The notes: generated by a model not told the origin, from the letters alone. DNA of 14,914 nucleotides from Baffinella frigidus (GCA_026770585.1 MU646477.1:241629-256542), one strand, 5' to 3'. Shown: positions 9,267-12,510, counted from the first letter of the stretch. Numbers and translations are program-made.

Positions 9267-11976
9267 GGTTTAGGGTTCAGAAGCTGGGGGGGGGCACCTT
9301 GTCGAGCTCGTCGATGTCTAGAACGTCGAGGTACTTAGAGCCTACGGATTGCCTACGGTAGGAGCCCCCCTACGACTTTTGAAGGCCTTTTAAAAAAAAC
9401 GTCGTAGGAGGAGGGGGGGTTCCTACCGTAGGCCAAGGGGCCCGCTGGCGTTAGCTTCTCGCATTAATAGGTCCTGTAGTTTCTTTGAACTCCTAACATA
9501 GGCGGACACTGGAACTGGCGTTAACACGAAACGTGAGGAGGGGGGGGGGCACCTTGTCCAGCTCGTCGATGTCTAGAACGTCGTAGAGCTGCGCACCCCC
9601 ACGCCGCCATTCAGCACTCGCCTAGGGATGATGAAAAGTGCCACTCCTTGCCACTCCTTGCCACTCCTTGACCCTCCTTGCCACTCTCCACTCCCCACTC
9701 CCCACTCCCCACTCTCCACTCCCCACTCCCCACTCCCCACTCCCCACTCCCCACTCCCCACTCCCCACTCCCCACTCCCCACCACTCGCACTCAGCACTC
9801 GTCATTCGGTACTCACCACCCCTCGCCATTCAGCACTCACCATGCAGCACTCAGACTCGCCATTCACCACGTTTTCTCGCGCGCTGCTTGCTGTGGCATC
9901 CACGCAAGACTGTAGAGCTGACTGGCTTACAGGTGAAATAGTCAGATCTGACTATTTTTTAAGTTCATAAGTGGACATTCTCCCCAGAGAAAAATTGAAA
10001 TTTCGGAAAGTTGGTACAAATTGCGTGTGGACTGACTTGTTGTCCCAGGTCAGCCCTACACTCTTGCGTGGATGGCGCCGACGAGCCACCCACTCGCCAC
10101 TCGCCACTCACCACTCGCCGTTCGGCAGTCTTATCTCAGAAAAGGGATTTTAGAATCCGTTTTCTTAAGTCAATTCCTGTACAAATTCGTCAACTTATTC
10201 TTTTCTTCACGCATAAGTTGCCATATTTGAAGGGGAATTGACTTAAGAAAACGAATTTTAGAATCCCTTTTCTGAGATAAAGTCACCATTCACCGCCTCG
10301 CATCACCTCGCACCACCACTCTTATCTCAGAAAACGAGTTCTAAAACTGGTTTTCTTAAGTCAATTTCCCTACAAATTCGTCAACTTATTCTTTACTCTC
10401 CGCATAAGTTGACAAATTTGTAGGGGAATTGACTTAAGAAAACGAGTTCTAAAACTCGTTTTCTGAGATAAACTCGCAAGTTCCCACCACTCAGCGCTCG
10501 CGATTCGCCATTCACCACCACTCGCCATAGACCACCACTTCTTGCCACAAATTCCCACTCATGTCCACTCCCGACTTCACGCTTCGATCCCTCTCCAGTC
10601 CGAACTCGCCACTCTTATCTCAGAAAAGGGATTTTCAAATTCGTTTTCTTAAGTCAACCCCCCTTCAAATTTGTCAACTTATGCGCAGAGAAAAGAATAA
10701 GTTGACGAATTTGTACAGGAATTGACTTAAGAAAACGAATTTAAAAATCCCTTTTCTGAGATAAACGCTTCGAGCCCTCTCCAGTCCGAACTCGCCACTC
10801 CTTGCCACTCCTTGCCACTCCCCACTCTGATCTCAGAAAACGAGTTGTAAAAATCGTTTTCTTAAGTCAATTCCGTTACAAATTCGTCAACTTATTCTTT
10901 ACTCTCCGCATAAGTTGACAAATTTGTAGGGGAATTGACTTAAGAAAACGAGTTTTAGAACTCGTTTTCTGAGATTAACTCGCCACTCAGCACTCGCCTT
11001 TCGGCACTCAAAAAAGCAGTCACGCTCAGCGAGGAAAAATCATCCACGTTGGGGCGGAGAAGAGCCCAGGTGTGCTAAATTAGGCGAAATCAGCGTGCGC
11101 TGGAGGAGACGGAGGCCCTGCCACGCCAAAGGCCTCGAGGGAAACCGACGCCTTATCCACCCCAGATCTGGCGTCGTTGACTTAAGTATTCAGGAGATTT
11201 CCCTGAAAGATGTCAACAGTGGATGTTCCGAGGCCTCTGGCGTGGTGCGCCCCGGGTCTTCTTCGTCTGCGGGTGCTGGTTTGTGGCATGGCGGGGTGCA
11301 GGGATGGCGCAAAAAAAACAGAGAGCTCCCCGTCAAAGGAGGCTGCACTGGCGCTTGGAACGCTGGGAAAGAAGTGGCATGCGGGGCGGCAGGATGCACT
11401 GCAGCGCGCGCGCAGGGGATCCCAGGTGGGTGGGCGAACCTGGATCACGTGTCGGTGCTTCACGAGTTTGATGCAGTTGATTTCGCGCTTCAGATTCGCC
11501 TCGCCGTTCCGCACCTGTCCGATTCGCCCACGGCGCGTCAGCGCGCGCCCACGACCCCGCCCCCCCCCGCAGACCACGTGTCCCGGGCCTTGTTCTGCCG
11601 CGGATGCTTGCTGTGGGCGGGGTGCAGGGAGAGGGTGTATGAAGATCCGCGGGAACAGCTTGTCCAAAGGGGGAACCTTGCGCAGTAGTCGCCTACTGAT
11701 GATCTTGACCGCCACGCGTAGACCAAACTTCGGGCCGTCCTTCACTTGCCCGTTCTCCTTGATCGACAACCCCTCCCGGACTTGCCCGTAGGCGCCCTCG
11801 CCAAGCACGTCGCCGAGCACATAGTTGCCCACCTTTTTTAAACGCTTCTTCCGCTCACTATCATCTCTTGCGTCAAACCCGGACGCCGTTGACCGCTGCC
11901 GCTCGTCTCCCAACCCGTTCTTGCTCCTCCCTTCCACATGCCCGCCGTTGGCCGCTCCGTTTCCTAGTCCGTCCAT
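907..11976 (-). CDS. STK11: LKB1/STK11-type serine/threonine kinase, seven exons, 3' end outside window
   Basis: Spliced order is 11976-11677, 11514-11440, 9588-9553, 7172-7134, 4785-4738, 3201-3120, 957-907; all borders are GT/AG, every acceptor ends in CAG, and the exons join in one frame (about 210 residues). Visible kinase elements: Gly-rich loop GEGAYGQV (residues 59-66), beta-3 lysine in VAVK (K91), alpha-C glutamate in NGEANLKREI (E111), hinge VYMVFEL (138-144), catalytic loop HRDIKPSNL (197-205). The run NGEANLKREI followed by KHRHVIQ and LYDVL matches the LKB1 family signature better than CaMKK or SNF1-type kinases. Known role of the family: with STRAD and MO25 partners, LKB1 phosphorylates the activation loop of AMPK/SNF1-related kinases, in energy sensing and polarity. 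The DFG motif, activation segment and C-lobe are not in the window. Introns 2-6 are packed with repeats, so the gene could be intact or decaying; the exon bodies read without stops. The family call is inferred from motifs, not from a search. Confidence 0.8.
960..1180. repeat. CCCTTCCACCCTTGGA low-complexity repeat and small dispersed repeat
   Basis: Irregular tandem copies of cccttccacccttggacc lie at 989-1025 and 1117-1145. Between them, 1047-1097 (ttgaaaatcactgccttgaa to ccccttcgaag) recurs inverted at 2181-2231 with one mismatch. No coding signal. Confidence 0.75.
1277..1313 (-). pseudogene. Ghost copy of the exon 7 acceptor region, AG mutated
   Basis: 37 nt match 947-983 with two differences. 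One changes the acceptor CAG to CGG, so the copy could not be spliced at that place. The catalytic-loop codons after VVH are absent. Confidence 0.65.
1421..1608. mobile_element. TAGAGCTATTCCGG foldback element
   Basis: Perfect inverted ends TAGAGCTATTCCGGTAGGAC TTGTCGCGTTTTCG against CGAAAACGCGACAAGTCCTACC GGAATAGCTCTA. Inner arms carry short iterations (cgaagtct x3 at 1555-1570; agatttcaagatttcag on the other side). Non-coding, 188 bp, in kinase intron 6. Confidence 0.9.
1741..1790. repeat. ACCCTTCG 8-bp tandem repeat
   Basis: About five head-to-tail ACCCTTCG units, with a degenerate extension at 1925-1980 (cccttccacccttcgaccc, atcgaccc). A perfect 20-bp palindrome GGGGGTCGAATTCGACCCCC lies near 1879. 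The rest of 1610-2110 shows no gene. Confidence 0.75.
2023..2044 (-). pseudogene. Second, shorter ghost of the exon 7 acceptor region
   Basis: GTGCACCACGCGTGTGCAACAGG resembles the 947-971 region (gtgcaccacgcctgccacgcgcaacagg) with a small deletion. It is short and partly low in complexity, so the relationship is likely but not certain. Confidence 0.4.
2515..2637 (-). repeat. 123-bp repeat, right copy of an inverted pair
   Basis: Reverse complement of 538-660 with two mismatches (gtgc/gtgt near one end and gtat/gcat in the middle). It is preceded by a small stem, cactttcaaa / tttgaaagtg, at 2488-2515. Confidence 0.9.
2865..2901 (-). pseudogene. Ghost copy of the 3' half of kinase exon 6
   Basis: CTTTGGAGTGGCAGGCCTGG on the plus strand and the next bases match 3120-3150, encoding SGLQACHSK on the minus strand, followed by the donor G|GTGCGA. 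Upstream the match ends in CAGCGTGTCTC where exon 6 has CAGCTGGTCTC. It has a donor but no acceptor half. Confidence 0.7.
3120..3201 (-). CDS. STK11: Kinase exon 6 (82 nt): alpha-E helix, SYARDLFNQLVSGLQACHSKG
   Basis: Acceptor AATAACAG|GCGCCC at 3202/3201 and donor TCCAAAG|GTGCGC at 3120/3119; 27 codons plus one base, starting APEAIPASYARDLFNQL. YARDLFNQLVSGLQACHSKG aligns with AHGYFCQLIDGLEYLHSQG of LKB1 (alpha-E up to the catalytic loop). It ends in phase 1 and joins exon 7 (GC GTG GTG CAC) to restore Gly. Partial copies at 2865-2901, 3367-3417 and 3533-3581 surround it. Copies 3367 and 3533 share the intron flank acatgtgtttt-cag, whereas this complete copy has minisatellite DNA at its acceptor, so its original acceptor flank has been replaced. 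Confidence 0.75.
3367..3417 (-). pseudogene. Ghost copy of the 5' half of kinase exon 6, acceptor intact
   Basis: 51 nt identical to the first 51 nt of exon 6 (APEAIPASYARDLFNQL), preceded by acatgtgttttgcag, a better acceptor than that of the complete copy. The copy ends after CAGCTG and passes into minisatellite DNA; no donor follows. Confidence 0.75.
3533..3581 (-). pseudogene. Diverged ghost copy of the 5' half of kinase exon 6
   Basis: The minus strand reads acatgtgttttacag then GCTCCCGGGGCGATCTCC and onward, giving APGAISVSYARDLFNQR. The frame is open but with several replacements relative to APEAIPASYARDLFNQL. No donor follows the break. It is the oldest-looking of the three 5' copies. 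Confidence 0.7.
3705..3880. mobile_element. GGAGGGCAAACAGGTTATGACCC foldback element
   Basis: Left end CAGGAGGGCAACAGGTTATG ACCCCGCG; right end CGCGGGGTCATAACCTGTTT GCCCTCC, with about 100 bp of AT-richer loop. Single ends recur at 3988-4008, 4684-4706 and 4715-4735; the last abuts the exon 5 donor. Confidence 0.8.
4017..4153. mobile_element. Core-palindrome MITE, copy A (arms ATGTGGAAAC)
   Basis: Terminal arms ATGTGGAAAC..tttaat.taaaaaac and gtttttaaaattaaa..GTTTCCACAT. The central part (aaactaacaacacatttgct, ttaatattactagtaaag, gttctgtgttgtaaatttcatt) matches the centres of 13943-14056 and 14774-14913, although the arms are unrelated. Confidence 0.85.
4154..4345. repeat. Foldback with tandem ATCGGGTATTTACTGTCTTCA
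   Basis: Outer stem gtggtcggatagcgagggg / ccccctcggtatccgacca; two tandem copies of gatcgggtatttactgtctt at 4184-4230; inner hairpin CAGCTCTCCCATCGGG / CCCGATGGGAGAGCTG. Non-coding. Confidence 0.7.
4375..4548. mobile_element. CCACGCAAGAG foldback element, copy 2
   Basis: Same ends and internal landmarks as the copy at 31-202. The internal palindrome is ATAGCCAGATCTGGCTAT at 4414-4431. It abuts the 4154-4345 foldback and lies in kinase intron 5. Confidence 0.88.
4738..4785 (-). CDS. STK11: Kinase microexon 5 (48 nt): DVIELQRWKKVACPLE
   Basis: Acceptor TTTCTCTGCAG|GACGTG at 4786/4785, the best pyrimidine tract of the gene, and donor CTCGAG|GTGCAG at 4738/4737; 16 codons, phase 0/0. It continues exon 4 as LQ-DVIEL, aligning with MQ-EMLDS of LKB1 (start of alpha-D). 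The donor runs straight into a repeat (CAGGAGGGCAAACAGGTTAT) that recurs at 3710-3880 and 3990-4008, so an insertion has come right up to the splice site. Sequence similarity to the family is weaker here than in the other exons. Confidence 0.65.
4806..4980. repeat. AT-rich stretch and GA microsatellite
   Basis: tatattgataagatatatta and similar AT-rich DNA, then (GA)n with GGGAGA variants at 4893-4929. It is bracketed by the duplicated exon 5 acceptor (4772-4805 and 4979-5012). A related acacggccgagag...tttgt...atacatt pattern recurs at 5486-5530. Confidence 0.75.
4979..5012 (-). pseudogene. Ghost copy of the exon 5 acceptor and first 14 coding bases
   Basis: AGCTCGATCACGTCCTGCAG with flank GAGAAATACACGTTTATTAA repeats 4772-4805 (flank GAGAAAGACACGTTTGTTAA) with few changes. 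The copies bracket about 170 bp of AT-rich and GA-rich DNA. The acceptor TTTCTCTGCAG|GACGTG is intact in this upstream copy, but the coding part breaks off after 14 bases. Confidence 0.7.
5007..5250. mobile_element. CCTACGG-family foldback with 64-bp tandem end
   Basis: acgtttatYaaaccaccgat aaccacacagcgg.ctacgaaggg is repeated at a 64-bp spacing (5007 and 5071). The right end cccttcgaagtccgctgtgtgg is inverted to it. Inside are gttaccctatccgtagga and tcctaccgtagggtcctagg. Confidence 0.75.
5271..5478. mobile_element. AAGATAGAGCGTTTGCGG foldback element
   Basis: Near-perfect arms of about 70 bp: AAGATAGAGCGTTTGCGGTA ATTGTTGTCCGTTTTGAAAG TGCGATTTTCC against its complement ending CTCTATCTT at 5478. 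The loop holds a C run and gattcatttgtacc. 208 bp, non-coding. Confidence 0.9.
5729..5908 (+). CDS. Unidentified short reading frame, possibly an exon remnant
   Basis: After CTCCACAG at 5714-5721 the plus strand reads in one frame WNGVFFQECHGRGINFALRG then SLIPPTEAMPEQDLELLRES and so on to WIPSQGRMNKLRGCWY and stop TGA (5906-5908). The composition is protein-like and the stretch is one of the few non-repetitive parts of the window. An internal ATG at 5801 would start MPEQDLELL. The family is not recognised. It lies in kinase intron 4, antisense to the kinase. It may be a captured gene fragment, or chance. Confidence 0.3.
   Translation, partial: FFQECHGRGINFALRGSLIPPTEAMPEQDLELLRESFVGTYTAWIPSQGRMNKLRGCWY
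6092..6285 (+). mobile_element. AATTTCGGAACA...GTTCCGAGATGAAAT element, copy 1
   Basis: Contains ctgtcccgctatcttaggc, gtgtatatgctattttagg and catacaatgatgctatctta, then two iterations of attctggtatgttcc. It is present in reverse at 14275-14416 without part of the right-hand iteration. Non-coding. Confidence 0.8.
6307..6359. repeat. Perfect 25-bp hairpin with 3-nt loop
   Basis: ACATCACAAGCCCCTTGCGA CATCA, then TTG, then the exact complement. Not seen elsewhere in the window. It could fold as a short RNA hairpin or a cruciform; no flanking homology to the other elements was seen. Confidence 0.9.
6410..6589 (+). mobile_element. CTACTGGAAAGCC element (180 bp), copy 1
   Basis: Ends CTACTGGAAAGCCCCAAGGG AAGTTTC and GAAACTTCTCCTGTGGCTTT GCAGTAG are inverted. 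The internal palindrome at 6441-6468 is AGTAGCGG-CAAGGATCCTTG-CCGCTACT. Copy 2 at 12754-12933 has the same length and about 93% identity outside the palindrome centre. Confidence 0.9.
6673..7018. mobile_element. CCACACAGTGGACTAC element containing a 58-bp tandem array
   Basis: Ends CCACACAGTGGACTACAAAG GAATTT and cccctTCGTAGCCCGCTGTGG are inverted, as in 5007-5250 and 12033-12185. The interior is four head-to-tail 58-bp units, then the family right part with ggttcccacgtacagggtat. Confidence 0.8.
6705..6936 (+). repeat. Four 58-bp tandem units
   Basis: Units start at 6705, 6763, 6821 and 6879 (TTCGCGAATAAATCATAGGT...). They are identical except that units 1-2 have aatcat and units 3-4 have aatctt. 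Each unit holds the small inverted pair CCTACGGTAGG / ACCGTAGG. No spacer variation, so not a CRISPR array. Confidence 0.95.
7034..7060 (-). pseudogene. Ghost copy of the 3' half of kinase exon 4
   Basis: The minus strand contains AAGTTCACGCTGCAG followed by GTTGGCG, identical to the end of exon 4 and its donor, giving KFTLQ. The first half has diverged (ATGTATCCGGGTTTTGGAC in place of the VYMVFEL codons). The copy lies about 95 bp downstream of the real exon, so a usable donor is duplicated without a good exon. Confidence 0.6.
7134..7172 (-). CDS. STK11: Kinase microexon 4 (39 nt): hinge, VYMVFELGKFTLQ
   Basis: Acceptor CCCCGCAG|GTATAC at 7173/7172 and donor CTGCAG|GTTGGC at 7134/7133, 13 codons, phase 0/0. 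VYMVFEL is a typical beta-5/hinge segment; it aligns without gaps with MYMVMEYCVCGMQ of animal LKB1, with F142 at the gatekeeper position and the final Gln leading into the alpha-D region of exon 5. The upstream intron side contains GGGTTTG-type heptamers (7183-7210). Two degraded copies are described at 7034-7060 and 8128-8152. Confidence 0.75.
7183..7210 (+). repeat. GGGTTTG-type heptamer stretch
   Basis: tttgggatttggggttcggg gtttggga, four degenerate heptamers directly upstream (in kinase sense) of the exon 4 acceptor. On the sense strand it reads as C/A/T-rich sequence and may supply the pyrimidine tract. Confidence 0.6.
7249..7351. repeat. CCTACGG-type foldback
   Basis: ttaagcctacggtaggccgt agggc and gagccctacggcctacc...taccgtaggcttaa face each other. 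A second small imperfect inverted repeat (ctgaacg..cagttcag / ctgaacgaag) follows at 7379-7447. Confidence 0.75.
7546..7616. repeat. (AACT)n microsatellite
   Basis: About 17 units of aact/taac with one interruption (aacc). It is enclosed by two copies of ctattgtagaaatgggctcc (7521 and 7614), so it expanded between a duplicated end of the next element. Confidence 0.95.
7615..7854. mobile_element. TATTGTAGAAATGGGCT foldback element
   Basis: Ends TATTGTAGAAATGGGCTCCG CGCGGATT and AATCCGCGCGAAGCCCATTT CTACAATA. Inner stems: gtgaggtgaggaggtcagga / tcctgacctcatttcctgac, and gtcaaaaagtcgattttt. The flanking gaaatcacgctagccaaacgctat repeats on both sides (7500 and 7860). Confidence 0.85.
8128..8152 (-). 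pseudogene. Ghost copy of the 5' half of kinase exon 4
   Basis: The minus strand reads CCGCAAG then TCTACACGGTCTTCGAGCTAGA, i.e. VYTVFEL if one base is restored at the acceptor. It resembles CCGCAG|GTATACATGGTGTTCGAGCTGG of exon 4. The second half of the exon is absent. It lies in intron 3, about 1 kb upstream of exon 4 in transcript order. Confidence 0.45.
8160..8640. other. Intron DNA with repeated aagcaaatcaagaRgGGGGGAGG phrase
   Basis: gacatcacggtttcgccggcaagcaaatcaagagggg near 8163 and ggtttcgcgacaagcaagaa atcaagaagggtgagggg near 8570 are related, as are agtgaagagggttgagg, agtgaagaagggcgag and agtgaaggg (8432-8555). It looks like an old tandem duplication of the DNA flanking microexon 3 and its ghosts. 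No protein signal. Confidence 0.5.
8641..8745 (+). repeat. (GGGTTGA)n heptamer array
   Basis: Six head-to-tail gggttga units at 8647-8690, then ttgactaatacaaaaacagg and a second run at 8714-8738, also followed by ttgactaatacaaaaaca: the whole block is duplicated. It is a variant of the TTTAGGG telomere-type heptamer. Confidence 0.9.
8818..8841 (-). pseudogene. Ghost copy of kinase microexon 3, donor lost
   Basis: The minus strand reads GTAGTCATCGACGAGCTCGACAAG, translating to VVIDELDK, directly followed by a C run. Relative to exon 3 the GTG at the donor is missing, so this copy cannot splice out at the usual place. The surrounding G-rich plus-strand context (gtgaggagg then a G run) is the same as beside exon 3, showing that exon and intron flank were duplicated together. 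Confidence 0.6.
8875..8970. mobile_element. CGCCTAAGTCAACTCCCC foldback
   Basis: TTTCGCCTAAGTCAACTCCC CCTG faces CAGGGGAAAGTTGACTTAGG TGA, with a partial second end ttgacttagctgaaat. The loop (8902-8940) reads on the minus strand as VFV-stop-MDLATMDGI, a kinase-hinge-like string of 13 codons (see findings). Confidence 0.7.
9074..9282 (+). repeat. Mixed telomere-like heptamer array (GGGTTCA, GGGTTTA, GGGTTGA)
   Basis: Runs of gggttca at 9074-9130, gggttta at 9168-9200, and about nine gggttga units at 9210-9270. All have 7-bp period with a single variable position. It sits just downstream of the second microexon 3 copy in kinase orientation. Confidence 0.9.
9298..9333 (-). CDS. Second copy of microexon 3 (YLDVLDIDELDK), possibly alternative
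   Basis: A 36-nt segment with the same donor (GACAAG|GTGCCC then a C run) and an AG directly before TAC at 9335-9334. It encodes YLDVLDIDELDK, the same length and phase as exon 3, and differs mainly in the first codons and one synonymous CTG/CTC change. The upstream side is no longer the original intron: it is a CCTACGG-type foldback (9340-9434), so the acceptor (CTCTAAG) lacks a pyrimidine tract. It may be a mutually exclusive exon or a remnant; the poor acceptor favours remnant. Confidence 0.4.
9340..9434. repeat. CCTACGGTAGG foldback
   Basis: gcctacggtaggagccccccta cgacttttgaagg and aaaaaacgtcgtaggaggagg..ttcctaccgtaggcc are inverted. It sits immediately upstream of the microexon 3 copy at 9298-9333, replacing its original intron flank. 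Confidence 0.8.
9553..9588 (-). CDS. STK11: Kinase microexon 3 (36 nt): LYDVLDIDELDK
   Basis: Acceptor GTGCGCAG|CTCTAC at 9589/9588 and donor GACAAG|GTGCCC at 9553/9552. Twelve codons, phase 0 on both sides, placed between exon 2 (ending VIQ) and exon 4 (starting VYMV). VIQ-LYDVL continues the LKB1 pattern VIQLVDVL, beta-4 into beta-5. A run of C follows the donor. Two more versions of this exon lie downstream, at 9298-9333 (complete, changed first residues) and 8818-8841 (donor lost). The exon is too short for ORF-based gene finding; the call rests on the splice borders plus the family alignment. Confidence 0.75.
9676..9782. repeat. (CACTCCC)n minisatellite
   Basis: About 15 heptamers cactccc/cactctc, 7-bp period, G-rich (GGGAGTG) on the kinase strand. 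It continues as irregular cactcgcc/cactcagcactc DNA through 9895 and between the foldbacks of 10072-10990. Confidence 0.9.
9900..10071. mobile_element. CCACGCAAGAG foldback element, copy 3
   Basis: Same ends and landmarks. The internal palindrome is ATAGTCAGATCTGACTAT at 9938-9955: compared with copy 2 one base pair of the stem has changed on both sides. It lies within the cactcgcc/cactcagcactc low-complexity DNA of kinase intron 2. Confidence 0.88.
10131..10280. mobile_element. TTATCTCAGAAAA foldback, copy 1 (GGGATT arm class)
   Basis: 150 bp. Ends TTATCTCAGAAAA / TTTTCTGAGATAA; next arm segment gggattttagaatccg; then CTTAAGTCAA..TTGACTTAAG; loop with aaattcgtcaacttattc. Non-coding. Confidence 0.92.
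10322..10471. mobile_element. TTATCTCAGAAAA foldback, copy 2 (CGAGTT arm class)
   Basis: 150 bp, same ends and core, but the arm segment is cgagttctaaaactgg with cgagttctaaaactcg on the right. The loop gcataagttgacaaatttgt agggg is shared with copy 4. Confidence 0.92.
10615..10764. mobile_element. TTATCTCAGAAAA foldback, copy 3 (GGGATT arm class)
   Basis: 150 bp, arm segment gggattttcaaattcg / cgaatttaaaaatccc. The loop is inverted relative to copies 1, 2 and 4 (agagaaaagaataagttgac gaatttgtacagg). Confidence 0.92.
10828..10977. mobile_element. TTATCTCAGAAAA foldback, copy 4 (CGAGTT arm class)
   Basis: 150 bp, ends slightly changed (TGATCTCAG / CTGAGATTA), arm cgagttgtaaaaatcg / cgagttttagaactcg. 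It is preceded, like copy 3, by cgcttcgaKccctctccagt ccgaactcgccactc, so a larger unit was duplicated. Confidence 0.92.
11000..11435. other. Start of kinase intron 2, GC-rich, no gene seen
   Basis: Frames are open on both strands over this GC-rich stretch, but none resembles a protein after the exon 2 donor. A short stem tatccaccccagatctggc...gacttaag lies around 11150. The open frames are judged to be compositional. Confidence 0.5.
11440..11514 (-). CDS. STK11: Kinase exon 2: alpha-C helix
   Basis: 75 nt, 25 codons, acceptor GGACAG|GTGCGG at 11515/11514 and donor CAG|GTTCGC at 11440/11439. It encodes VRNGEANLKREI and continues to HVIQ, closely matching the LKB1 signature RIPNGEANVKKEIQLL..NVIQL. 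E111 is the expected salt-bridge glutamate for K91. Intron 1 (11676-11515) is 162 nt, divisible by three and without an in-frame stop, so a retained intron would add 54 residues (Pro, Gly and Arg rich) between beta-3 and alpha-C. The family alignment argues that it is removed. Confidence 0.82.
11677..11976 (-). CDS. STK11: Kinase exon 1: N-terminal tail and first half of the N-lobe
   Basis: Exactly 100 codons from ATG 11976 to the donor AAG|GTTCCC at 11677/11676. Residues 1-40 are a charged, Gly/Asp/Arg-rich tail of low complexity. Residues 41-50 (ERKKRLKKVG) lead into NYVLGDVLGEGAYGQV, which resembles the GKYLMGDLLGEGSYGKV start of animal LKB1. Residues 70-84 are an extended beta2-beta3 loop, then VAVK (K91) and ISRRLLRK. 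The frame stays open upstream to 12096 and beyond, but that sequence lies in a repeat element (12033-12185), so the ATG at 11976, just outside the element, is the preferred start. The true start could be elsewhere if there is an upstream exon. Confidence 0.8.
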
Positions 11977-12278
11977 TTCACAATTTCGCAAAACCACAAA
12001 AAGTAGACTAAACCTAAAGTCATTATGAGATTGCGGACTTTGAAGGGATTTTGAATAACCCCTAAGCGATACGACCCAGGACCCTACAGTAGGCAACCCG
12101 TAGGGACACTGGGGGGGTTCCTACGGATAAGGTAACGGAAAATGGGCTTCAGCACCCGAATGTCAGCATAAAATCCCTTCGTGCGATAAACAAAATATTT
12201 GTTTTCAAAAAGCCTGATGTCGATCCTTCCAGAAAACGGTCAAACCAGCCGCTCGCTGGTGGGGGAAAGGAGAGGAAG
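11977..12278. promoter_or_regulatory. Divergent (shared) promoter region with an embedded foldback
   Basis: The kinase ATG (11976, minus) and the plus-strand ATG (12279) face away from each other with 302 bp between them. The interval holds a foldback of the CCTACGG family at 12033-12185, leaving about 56 bp on the kinase side and 93 bp on the other. No TATA box is obvious. The promoter role is inferred from gene orientation only. Confidence 0.45.
12033..12185. mobile_element. CCTACGG-family foldback element in the divergent promoter
   Basis: Ends GCGGACTTTGAAGGGATTTT and AAAATCCCTTCGTGCG are inverted. Inside are aacccctaagcgat, ggaccctac.gtaggc and ggttcctacggataaggtaacgg, all shared with 5108-5250 and 6673-7018. 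No protein is encoded. Confidence 0.65.
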
Positions 12279-12353
12279 ATGGCGGCGCCCACCGCGATGG
12301 CCTCTATGGAGGCGCTCAACTTCGGAGATCGAGACCTGTCCAACGCGGCCAAG
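12279..12353 (+). CDS. Proposed first exon of an unidentified gene (25 codons)
   Basis: ATG in gaagATGGCGGCG, encoding MAAPTAMASMEALNFGDRDL then SNAAK, GC-rich at third positions, ending AAG|GTCCCG, a donor of the same GT-C/G-rich style as the kinase gene. Read through, the frame continues VPPPMLINHF and stops at 12420-12422, so a 47-residue unspliced protein is the alternative. I do not recognise the protein. The start is supported by the composition change at 12270 and the ATG context. Confidence 0.45.
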
Positions 12354-12425
12354 GTCCCGCCCCCGATGCTGATCAACCATTTCGATTCCTCTTCCTTCGG
12401 AGCATCGTTATGTTGCTCCTAAATT

Positions 12426-12510
12426 ATGGGTCCAGGGTTCTGGGCGCAGGGGTCAGGGGTTGAGGGCTCGTGGTTCACGGGTCAGGGGTAAGGGTTCAGG
12501 GGTTACGCGC
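12426..12510 (+). repeat. Degenerate GGGTTCA heptamers
   Basis: gggtccagggttctggg..ggggttgaggg..gggttcagggg: 7-bp phrases with many changes. The following 12511-12750 shows nothing recognisable except ctggccgagggt and ggatacaaaccctgcgc repeats. Confidence 0.6.

Noticed and set aside
9573-9970. Several 70-110-codon frames of PHSPLPT or GSGEWGV repeats
   Set aside because: They are translations of the 7-bp CACTCCC minisatellite.
11110-11136. Possible further copy of the exon 6 end (RPCHAKG on the plus strand)
   Set aside because: The similarity to QACHSKG is short, in the opposite orientation and without splice sites; likely chance in GC-rich DNA.
11095-11688. 197-codon open frame on the plus strand opposite the kinase exons
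   Set aside because: It lies antisense to exons 1-2 and intron 1 in GC-rich DNA, has low-complexity composition and no recognisable motif; the minus strand carries the clear kinase motifs.
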